DNA from: Anomaloglossus baeobatrachus | Lineage: Eukaryota > Chordata > Amphibia > Anura > Aromobatidae | Direction: 5' to 3' | NCBI RefSeq assembly: GCF_048569485.1 | Contig: NC_134354.1 | Span: forward strand, 399,412,103-399,476,102 | Length of the DNA: 64,000 bases | Part shown: one piece after another, positions 56,162 to 64,000 of the stretch | Position numbering within the stretch: position 1 is the stretch's first letter | Layout of the letters: every line of letters starts with the position of its first letter | The notes under the pieces: model-generated | Database searches by the model: none | Told to the model about the DNA's origin: nothing | Seen by the model: only the letters and a program-made list of their open reading frames with translations | Translations under genes and position numbers: made by a program

Positions 56162-57106
56162 CTATTTAAATGGAACCGGTCATTAGATTTTTCCCTTATG
56201 AGCTGTGGCCACCACCAGTGCGCTCTTATATACAGCATTCCAGAATACTACTGTATATGAGTCCAGGTTTCTCTGGTCACTGTCACAGCCTCTGCTTCTC
56301 CCTGAAGCAAAGTGTCATGAGTGAATCTTGATTCAGTAGCTGCTCTGCCTCTGCGTGCGGTCATTGTGTGATGTGCACAATGACAGTGCATTCTCTGATC
56401 AGTAGTAATGAGCACGCACTAGGATTCTCAATTGAAGCGCCATCATACAGGAAGTAGGGGAGAAAAGTACAATTACAGATACTGTAGTTAACCAGGTTTT
56501 TCCCTTATCAGCTCTGGCCACCACCAATGAGCTCTTTATATACAGCATTCTAGAATGCTGTATATTAGAGACTAGGCTGCTCTGTAGAATGTAAAAAAAC
56601 ACATTTATTATACTCCCCTAGGGGGGCGGTCCAGTCCAATGGGTGTTGGTGGTCTCAGTCCGGTGCCTCCTCCATGTTGTGCGATTTTGTATCCTCCTTC
56701 CCAGCCCTGTGTGCATGATGTGCCCTGTGTCATTCAGAGAGGCCTCTATTGCGCTCCTGTCTTTGACCTTTCCTCGTGTCTGTGCATTACAGTACTTTCC
56801 TCTGCCCTTAGCTGGGCAGATCAAAGTGCACATGCACAGGAGTGCAATGGCGGCCTTTGTGTGGATGGCGCAGGATATGCATCATGCATATGGGGCTGAG
56901 GAGGAGGAGGTGGTGGACAGAGACCAGCGATACCCATCAGACAGGACCGCCCCCTAGGTGAGTGTAAATCAAGGTGTTTTGTTTTTTTACACTCTATAGG
57001 GAGGACTGGGCTCTTATATACAGTATTCCGGAATGCTGTATATAAGGGCTCACTGGTGGTGGCCGTAGGTTATAAGGGAAAACCTGGTGATCGGTTCCCT
57101 TTAAAT
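56162..57106. mobile_element. T2/Kolobok-type MITE, larger family, with an extra left part
   Basis: The outer left end AAATGGAACCGGTCATTAGA and the right end (inward) AAAGGGAACCGATCACCAGG sit in TTTAAA sequences of the Tc1 host. A second left part starts near 56493 (TTAACCAGGTTTTTCCCTTA) and repeats GGCCACCACCAATGAGC and the TATA-rich hairpin. So two relatives are stacked or one is partly duplicated. The interior CTGGGCAGATCAAAGTGCAC matches 48553..49142. Confidence 0.75.
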
Positions 57107-57114
57107 TATGTTTG

Positions 57115-57508
57115 GCCCAGAGAAAACGTCAGTGTTTCTGAATTGTTGATACAGTATATGGCTTCTTGGTATGATAGAGGTTTCACTTTAATTTTTGAAG
57201 TTCATGGCAGGTTGTGATGCTGAGTCCATGCAGTGATTTGCATGGCTGAATTATGCCCATTATTAATGCAGTGCTGCCAGAGGTTCCATAGATCATGAGC
57301 ATCCAATTTTGACCTTCACCCTTGTTCTTTGTACACACGGGTTTCTCCAGAATTGCTGAATATTCTGATATGTACTGTAGATGGTGGTATATTTAATTTC
57401 TTTGAAATTGTACATTGAAGAGAATTTTTCTGAAATTATTCCACAATTTTTAGACCGTTGTTCACAGATCAGTGAACTTCTGACCATCGTTTCTTCTGAG
57501 AGACTCTC
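57115..57508 (-). pseudogene. Tc1-like transposase, N-terminal part
   Basis: Reads leftward: MVRSSLICEQRSKNCGIISE and SSMYNFKEIKYTTIYSTYQN, the helix-turn-helix region (the family has a similar ICERLRQKIVQQF...STVHNIIKRF order), then NPCVQRTRVKVKIGCS. Below 57293 the frame is lost through several changes, but GCACTGCATTAATAATGGGC and TTTTCTCTGGGCCAAA follow in the right order. It is cut at its left end by the T2-type insertion. Confidence 0.78.
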
Positions 57509-57926
57509 TAAGGCTATGTGCGCACAGTGCCTTTTTCGCGGCGCTTTTGCGCGTTTTTCGGGTGCGTTTTTGGCCTCAAAACTGCAGGACTTTGCTTCCC
57601 CAGCAAAGTCTGAGTTTTCATTTTTGCTGTCCACACACATCTGTTTTTTTTTTTACCTGCGTTTTTGAGTTAAAAAAAAAAATGGACATGTCAGTTCTTT
57701 CCTGCGTTTTTCTGCGTTTTCCGCCCATGCAATGCATTTGAAAAACGCAGCAAAACGCAGAGATCAAAAATGCAGCAAAACGCAGCCAAAAACGCACCAA
57801 ATCGCGGTAAAAACGCGTGCGTTTTTGGATGCGTTTTTTCGACGCAGGTGCGTTTTTGTGCGTTTTTAGCGGCCAAAAACGCACAAACGCAGCGTCAAAA
57901 AGACGCAGTGTGCGAACCTAGCCTAA
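57509..57926. mobile_element. GCGTTTTT-rich MITE, family G, copy 2
   Basis: Ends TAAGGCTATGTGCGCACAGT and (inward) TTAGGCTAGGTTCGCACACT. Large parts are identical to 44929..45311, including CAAAACTGCAGGACTTTGCT and the run of GCGTTTTT motifs. It inserted just upstream (on the minus strand) of the old Tc1 coding part. Confidence 0.88.
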
Positions 57927-58868
57927 CAGATTTTTATACAGTGTCCTATAACTTTGATCCTGTAGGTGTTTTTCATTAGTACCACTTACCTTTCCAACCT
58001 TTTGTTAACCTTGCCCCAACTATTTTAAGATGTGTTGCTGCGATCAGCTTCTAGATAAGTAATTTTTCTAAAATAACGTGAACATATCTAACTTTCAACT
58101 TGTGATCTGTGTTTTGTATATAAAATGACTATAGGAGATTTCCTAATTATTGCATTCGTTAATTTCTTTACGTTTTACACAGCATATTTTTGGCATTAGG
58201 GTTGTATGATATCCACATAATTTGGCCCCGATTCATCAACTTTTACTCCATAATTCTGGCTTGAAAAGCTTACAAAAGCCACAAACTTTAAAGCAACGCA
58301 AGACTGCCCTAAAATGTAACAACTTTTGGTGTTCTTGTTCCAGTTGTAAGTAGTATATGCGTTATTCCTAGTGATGAGCGAGTACTAAAAAGCTCGGGTG
58401 CTCGAAGCTCGGGCCGAGCCTCCCAAGATACTCGTGTACTCGGGCCGAGCAACGAGCCCAATGTTATCCTATGGGAGACCCGAGTATTTTTGTGAAATGA
58501 CCCCCCGGCAGCATGGAGAAACCCTAAAAATGTCACAAAAGTCTCAGAAGAGTGCTCAAATGACATGGCAACAGCATGGGGAAGACCCCTTGAAGCATTT
58601 ATCACTGAAAAGTCACAGCTGTGAACAATTTTGTCCGCGTTTTACGCCATTTTTACGGACTCACCAGAAAACCTTCCAAAATGACCCCAAAATGATTTTT
58701 CATGGCGGAAATGTTAAGGGCACATACACCAGCTCTATCTCACTATTGGGTATGTTACTTTTTGAGATTAATACATGAAAGATTTTACGTGAAAACATTG
58801 TGTGGCACTCCGATGTCTCTGAGAAGAGACGTACATGAAGGCCTCTTGAGTCTAATGTGCCCATTTTG

Positions 58869-59653
58869 AGGAAGTGAGTCTTTGTAGTATTTTCCTTTGC
58901 CAGGGCAGTCCAAAATTGTGAGGTTCACCAATGCCCCTGCATACAGACGTGCATGAGGGCCTCAAAACATTAAGTGTCCATTGTCAGGAAGTGGGTGTAT
59001 TATAGTATAGCCCTTAGGCAGGGCAGCCAAAAATTGGGAGGCTCCACGTTGTCCCTGGATAGAGACGTGCATGATGGCCTGTAAACCTGAAGTGCCCATT
59101 GTAAGGAAGTGGGTCTATTGTAGTATAGCCCTTAGGCAGGGCAGCCAAAAATTGGGAGGCTCCACGTTGTCCCTGGATAGAGACGTGCATGAGGGCCTGT
59201 AAACCTGAAGTGCCCATTGTAAGGAAGTGGGTGTATTATAGTATAGCCCTTAGGCAGGGCAGCCAAAAATTGGGAGGCTCCACGTTGTCCCTGGATAGAG
59301 ACGTGCATGAGGGCCTGTAAACCTGAAGTGCCCATTGTAAGGAAGTGGGTGTATTATAGTATAGCCCTTAGGCAGGGCAGCCAAAAATTGGGAGGCTCCA
59401 CGTTGTCCCTGGATAGAGACGTGCATGAGGGCCTGTAAACCTGAAGTGCCCATTGTAAGGAAGTGGGTGTATTATAGTATAGCCCTTAGGCAGGGCAGCC
59501 AAAAATTGGGAGGCTCCACGTTGTCCCTGGATAGAGACGTGCATGAGGGCCTGTAAACCTGAAGTGCCCATTGTAAGGAAGTGGGTGTATTATAGTATAG
59601 CCCTTAGGCAGGGCAGCCAAAAATTGGGAGGCTCCACGTTGTCCCTGGATAGA
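58869..59653 (+). repeat. 118-bp tandem array in the hAT 5' region
   Basis: GGAAGTGGG recurs at 58987, 59105, 59223, 59341, 59459 and 59577, exactly 118 bp apart. The last five units are nearly identical, and a more diverged unit (58869..58986) precedes them. Unit landmarks: AGTATAGCCCTTAGGCAGGG and GGATAGAGACGTGCATGAGG. Reverse-strand 67-codon frames repeat with it and are not genes. Such arrays near hAT ends may bind transposase (inference). Confidence 0.95.
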
Positions 59654-59807
59654 GACCTGTTAGGTTCTTAGTGCCTCCGTGCTTGCATTTAAAAACCGCA
59701 CGTGTGTGCCTGTTGGTGGCAGCTTTCCGCTGCATTTGTGTGAGTTTTGCAAAAACTTGGATATAACGCACAAGTCTAGTGAATACACATCAGCACAGCA
59801 TTGCAAA

Positions 59808-60598
59808 ATGCGCAAGGGCGTTGTCAACGAACAAGGAAGTGGACGTGATGGTGGTGCAGGCACAGACCGAGGTTGTGTGCAAGCTCTAATTTCGCCACAA
59901 CAAAGGGCCACATCTAGTCGCTCGCACGTCCTGTCCCAAATTCTTGGGGACCGCAGCAGTACACCGCTCTTGAACCAAGACCAGTGTCAACAGGTTGTTA
60001 GTTGGATAGCGGATAATGCTTCCAGTCAGATTGGCACCACCACAAACACTCTGTCTTCCACACGGTCAAGTGTCAGTAGCCGTGATACTGCACCGCACAT
60101 TTCAGAACCTGATCCTCCTTCCTACCACCAGGCCGAGTACACGTCCACGGACATTACTGATCCCACACTTGGACACTCAGAAGAGCTGTTCGTTCACGTT
60201 TCCATTCACAAATTCTGGCCTCTCGCCAGCTCCTGTTGAAGTGGGCCATGACGAGATTGTATGTACAGATGCCCAAATATTTGAGCAGCCACGTTCTCAC
60301 GAAGTTGGCAACGTGTCTCAACAAGGGGTGGACGATGATGAGACACAATTGTCAGGAAGTCAGGAGGAGGAGCAGGGTGCGGAAGAGGAAGACGACGTGG
60401 TGGATGATCCAGTAACTGACCCAACCTGGCAGGAGGATATGCAGAGCGAGGACAGCAGTGCACAGGGGGAGGGAGGCGTAGCATCACAACAGGCAGTAAG
60501 AAGCAGAGTGGTGGCCCCAGGCAGACGTCAGGCAACTGTTCCCCGGAACAACACGACACAAGGTGCCTGTACAAATGTTAGGTCTTCCCGAGTCTGGC
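59808..60598 (+). pseudogene. BED-hAT transposase, N-terminal part
   Basis: The likely start is ATG 59808 (MRKGVVNEQGSGRDGGAGTD), though the frame is open further upstream. A Ser/Thr-rich low-complexity region follows (SHVLSQILGDRSSTPLLNQD, VVSWIADNASSQIG), then a frame change near 60190, and in the new frame VEVGHDEIVCTDAQIFEQP and an acidic stretch (GSQEEEQGAEEEDDVVDD) up to RSSRVW, where the LTR-like insertion begins. Disordered, acidic N-termini are usual in this kind of hAT protein. Confidence 0.8.
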
Positions 60599-61250
60599 TG
60601 TAATACTATTGTATGTATTGAGGATTTCGATTGCGTTAGGGCAATGACAACCAGAGACGAGTTCTTGGTGCAAGACGTTTATAATATGCAACCAGCAAAT
60701 ATGTACATAAACGGAACAAAAACACAGTAGAACATAAATACAAGAAATACCTTCCAGGGACGGAGCGAAAGGGAATTCCCGGGACCGCGCACCGGACTCC
60801 CCCAGGGAGACCACCAAGAGCGAACCCCTCTACAGGGACTGTCTGGCAATCACCCCAGAAGCCCTAAATGCGCAGCAGCCGGGACACAAAAGGGCAATAG
60901 GTAAGTCCAAAAATGTCCGTACGTGATGTGAGTCCAGAGTGGTATTAAACGGAAGGAACCGGGCAGAAGTGCCGACCAAAGACGGCAAACGGAGTCCGGG
61001 CACAGCTAGATGATACCAGATGAAGTCCAGAGTCGGTGTCGGTTGTTTTCCAAGAGGATCCGAATAACAATCAGGAACCAAAAGCAGCAGGGCAGGAGCA
61101 CACAGGAAGCAGTATACTCAGGCACTGGACTAAGCTTTAGGGGCGGCTTTTAAACAGATGGACAGGAAGTAGGGCAACAGAACAGAAAACTCCATGTTAA
61201 CAAAGGGCAAGCTCTTTCAAAAGAAAACTGGAAAACCCGGAACTCTGACA
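60599..61250 (-). mobile_element. solo LTR-like insertion, 652 bp
   Basis: Begins TG (TGTAATACTATTG) and ends CA (GAACTCTGACA), flanked by the perfect 5-bp duplication CTGGC (60594..60598 and 61251..61255). This is the mark of an LTR element reduced to one LTR. No internal region, coding part or partner LTR is present. On the minus strand it has an AATAAA-like region near the end, so that strand is the likely sense. It is younger than the hAT gene it interrupts. The family, Gypsy-like or ERV-like, is not resolved. Confidence 0.78.
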
Positions 61251-61255
61251 CTGGC

Positions 61256-62127
61256 AGTTTTTTAAGTTGGCTCCAGATGATTCTAAAAAGGCCATTTGCA
61301 ACACCTGCCATGCCAGCATCAGCAGGGGTACCAAAACTAGCAGCCTGACCACCACCAGCATGATCAGGCACATGTCAGCCAAGCACCCGACTTTGTGGGA
61401 AGTACAACAGAGTCGAGGAGCAGTGCTTGCTGATGTCACTGCTACGTCTTCGCTGGTTGTGCATGCGAGCCAATCCCCTGTCCATGCTGCCTGCGAACAA
61501 GCCTCCTCCACTCCTGCACCTGCAGTTGCCTACGCAGAAAGAACACCATCATCAAGCACGTCCTTGTCCCAGCGCAACGTTCAGTTATCCATTCAGCAAA
61601 CCTTTGAACGCAGGCGCAAATACACTGCCAACACCCCACATGCCACAGTTCTAAATGCTAACATTTCGCGACTGCTTGCGCTGGAAATGTTGCCTTTTAG
61701 GCTGGTTGAGACAGAAGCATTCCGCGACCTGATGGTGGCAGCTGTCCCACGTTACTCGGTCCACAGCCGCCACTATTTCTCCCGGTGTGCCGTCCCCGCA
61801 TTGCATAACCACGTGTCACAAAACATCACACGTGCCCTGAACAACGCTGTTTCAGCCAAAGTCCACCTAACCACAGACACGTGGACAAGTGCATGTGGGC
61901 AAGGCCGCTACATCTCGTTGACGTCACACTGGGTTAATATTGTGCAAGCTGGGACCCAGTCTGAGCGAGGGACGGAACACGTCCTTCACACACCAAGTTT
62001 TGCAGGCCCTACCTCAGTCAGGGTTTCACACACACTCTACAGCTCCGGAATGTCATGCTCCTCAGCCTCCTCCTCCTCCTGCGCATCCTGATCCACTTTA
62101 CCCTCCACACCAGTCCCAAGCTGGAAG
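61256..62127 (+). pseudogene. BED-hAT transposase, BED finger and catalytic start
   Basis: Open from the insertion site: QFFKLAPDDSKKAICNTCHA...HMSAKH is a BED zinc finger (C-x2-C, later H-x4-H). A low-complexity linker follows, then RNVQLSIQQTFERRRKY, RLLALEMLPFRLVETEAFRD and VPRYSVHSRHYFSR, and VHLTTDTWTSACGQGRYISL, whose Asp fits the first catalytic residue of hAT enzymes. A stop at 62089..62091 lies shortly before the second insertion. The order is that of ZBED-like hAT transposases. Confidence 0.85.
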
Positions 62128-63322
62128 TGTCGCGGGCGGAGGAGGGGACGGTGCGCTCTCCCACTGCTCGGGTCCGGCTGACGCTGCTCTACGGCTGCTG
62201 CTGCTCGTTGGCTCGAGCGATGGCCGGATCCCGGGGACTCGAGCGGCGCTACTCGCCCGTGAGTGAAAAGGGGTGGTTTGGGTTTTGGGGATATTGTCCG
62301 TGACGCCACCCACAGTTGTGGTGATTGTGTGGACACCACCGCTGCTCTGGACGGGGATCCCGGGAGCCTGTGACAGGGAGCAGCTTTGTTGTTATTTCTC
62401 CCCTCCGTGGGTAGGGGGGTTGGTTGTCCCGGGGCCTGGTGATGGGGTAGACATGGATGACAGGCGGGTTGCGGGGCCTGATGAGGTGCAGGGTCGCAGG
62501 GGCAGCGCTGTGCCGCACGGCACGGAGGTACTCACTCAGCCCAATGATGATGACACAGTTCACGGTAAAACAAGTGGCTGGATGGACGGGTCACTCGGAC
62601 GGCTGCGGTTGTTCCTCCCTGCAGGTTAGTGATGACTGTCTCTCCCTGCACCTAAGTTAAGTGTTGGTAGTGATGGTTTCCCAACGGTAACCCGCTCCCC
62701 GACCTGGATATGGGCCGGAGGAGCCCCTTTTGCCCACAGGCGCTGGCCCTGGGAGACGGTTGCCCTTGGCGGTGGCTGTGTCTCCCCTTCACGGTTGTAC
62801 GGTTGCCTTCTATCTGGACTTGGCTGTTTGGAAACCCTGAGGTTCCCTTCACTAACGGATTTGGCAAATTCACGGCGACACCAAGCCTTGCCGGGATCCG
62901 AAAGGCCCCTGCCAATGGTGCTGGCTTCTCTTTGTATACCGGTCCGGTACGGCCGGGTCACCACCCGTCCACGGTCCTTACGGCAGCCTCCAATCGGCCT
63001 CCACTGCAGACGGTCACCACATCCTGCCAACCTTGCTGTCCTGTCCGGGCCACACACCCGGACCAACTTCAGGCTCTTTGCTGTCACTTTTCTCCTCTCT
63101 ACTACTTTCCTCCTTCCACTTCCTTAGCTTAACTCTCACTGCCTGTGTTTTCCCTCCTCCTCGGTGGGTGGAGACCAACCGCCTGGCTCCACACCCTGGT
63201 GTGGACAACAGCCCCTGGGGAAGGCAACAAGGATTTTGTGTTTTGACTATGATATGCCTGCAGGGAGTGTGGGGTGTTTAAGTGTTGTGCTCTGTGGCCC
63301 CTGGCTTGTCCAGGGCGACACA
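62128..63322. mobile_element. solo LTR-like insertion, about 1.2 kb
   Basis: Starts TGTCGCGGGCGG and ends CCAGGGCGACACA, with inverted tips TGTCGC/GCGACA, between GAAG (62124..62127) and GAAG (63323..63326). The 4-bp duplication is short; the next base differs. GC-rich, with GTGACGCCACCCACAGTTGT. No internal coding region or second LTR. It is read as a lone LTR of an LTR retrotransposon; a nonautonomous DNA element with TGTCGC tips cannot be excluded. Confidence 0.6.
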
Positions 63323-63326
63323 GAAG

Positions 63327-64000
63327 CACTGCAGCACTGCCTCGGCGAAGCGGCAACAGGCAGTGCTGAAGCTAATCTGCATAGGTGACAAACCCCACAA
63401 TGCAGAAGAGGTGTGGACAGCTCTGAAACAGCAGGCAGATCACTGGCTCACAACTCTGAACCTAAAGCCAGGAAAGGTCGTGTGTGACAATGGCCGGAAC
63501 CTGGTGGCGGCTTTGAGGCGAGGCCAGCTGACACATGTTCCATGCGTGGCCCATGTGCTCAACCTCGTGGTTCAGCGGTTTCTAAAGTCATACTCAGAGC
63601 TGTCTGATCTGCTGGTAAAAGTTCGCCGCCTGTCTGCACATTTTCGAAAGTCACCTACTGCTTCAGCCGGCCTTGCCGGCTTAAGACGCCGTTTGCATCT
63701 TCCGGCACACAGACTGGTGTGTGATGTCCCCACGCGTTGGAATTCAACTCTGCACAAGTTGGTCAGGATATGTGAGCAGAAGAGGGCAGTTGTTGAGTAC
63801 CTGCATCACCTAAGCCGTCGGGAAATGGGTCAAACTCCACACATAACACCTGAGGAGTGGAGATGGATGTCCGACCTATGCACCATCCGCCAAAACTTTG
63901 AGGACTCCACCAAGATGGTGAGCGGCGATGACGACATTATTAGCGTCACCATACCGCTTCTCTGCCTTCTAAAATGGTCTCTGCTCAAAAAACAACCATG
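63327..64000 (+). pseudogene. BED-hAT transposase, central part, open at window edge
   Basis: A frame without stops runs from the insertion to the last base, although no ATG starts it. It reads RQQAVLKLICIGDKPHNAEE, then KPGKVVCDNGRNLVAALRRG with the second catalytic Asp in CDN (63481), HVPCVAHVLNLVVQRFLKSY (63535), and HRLVCDVPTRWNSTLHKLVR (63710), a signature of hAT transposases, and then PEEWRWMSDLCTIRQNFEDS. The C-terminal dimerisation region is expected just to the right. This stretch itself shows no lesion. Confidence 0.88.

Larger units (their letters stand above)
55430..58206 (-). mobile_element. old Tc1-like transposon split by nested MITEs
   Basis: Read from right to left. The right terminal repeat is 57927..58206 (GATGTGTTGCTGCGATCAGC inside it). 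Then comes the N-terminal transposase part (57508..57115), the C-terminal part (56155..55511), and the left terminal repeat 55430..55570, whose TTGATGGCAACAACACGTCT mirrors the right one. Two later insertions enlarge it: T2-type sequence at 56162..57106, exactly in a TTTAAA, and a family G MITE at 57509..57926. Without them the element would be about 1.4 kb, a normal Tc1 size. Well diverged, so old. Confidence 0.85.
30692..64000 (+). other. presumed clic4 intron 1 (open at right edge)
   Basis: The donor GTGAGTGAG starts here. No sequence coding for the exon-2 peptide (AGxDGESIGNCPFSQ in the family) was found on the + strand. The intron therefore either exceeds 33 kb or ends in sequence I misread. 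Everything recognisable in it is transposon, minisatellite or unique noncoding sequence. Confidence 0.6.
58368..64000 (+). mobile_element. large BED-finger hAT transposon, 3' end beyond window
   Basis: The left end TAGTGATGAGCGAGTAC with subterminal GCTCGGGTGCTCG/ACTCGGGCCGAGC repeats is followed by a 118-bp tandem array and then a transposase gene on the + strand. Two LTR-like insertions (60599..61250 and 62128..63322) cut the gene into three parts. The coding sequence is still open at the right edge. Apart from these insertions and a few lesions it looks rather fresh. Its right end and target duplication lie outside. Confidence 0.85.

Noticed and set aside
59014-59571. Four 67-codon reverse-strand frames
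   Set aside because: Exact 118-bp periodicity; they are the tandem array read backward.
61267-62091. A host ZBED-like gene
   Set aside because: The BED finger and catalytic motifs are those of an hAT transposase, it sits within hAT-type ends and a 5' tandem array, and it is interrupted and frame-shifted.

Overview
The window looks like a piece of a large, repeat-rich amphibian genome, most likely a frog. Three things suggest this: the T2/Kolobok-type MITEs with TTAA target sites, the Tc1-like, hAT and Penelope-like relics of kinds known from frogs and fishes, and one vertebrate host exon. Only one host coding segment is visible: a 23-codon first coding exon (30623..30691, + strand) matching the N-terminus of chloride intracellular channel 4 (clic4), followed by a perfect splice donor. 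No second clic4 exon is visible, so everything after 30691 is presumed to be intron 1. That inference fits the long first intron of clic4 in other vertebrates.

Layout. 1..14660 is a satellite of about 83 monomers of 176 bp, with an orientation flip near 1875 and nested higher-order duplications of 4, 10 and 15 monomers. 14661..24720 is a mosaic of MITEs, a 2.3-kb foldback element, an element with 177-bp terminal inverted repeats, and the tail of a Penelope-like retroelement. 24721..30072 is dominated by four minisatellite families, one of which carries an hAT element with a perfect 8-bp target duplication. 30100..30691 is the presumed clic4 promoter, 5'UTR and exon 1.

30692..58206 (presumed intron) holds a 42-bp minisatellite, a second copy of the same hAT in the opposite orientation, T2/Kolobok MITEs, several GC-rich MITE families whose ends look alike, and two different decayed Tc1-like transposons. 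One of the Tc1 copies has been split by later insertions. 58368..64000 is the 5' part of a larger BED-finger hAT element with a 118-bp tandem array; its coding region is interrupted by two solo LTR-like insertions, and its 3' end lies outside the window.

I saw no rRNA, confident tRNA, CRISPR array, capsid or envelope gene, and no convincing new coding system. The long open frames in the satellite and minisatellites come from stop-free repeat units. The interest lies in the repeat architecture around clic4 exon 1, the shared ends of the many MITE families, and the nested insertions that allow relative dating.
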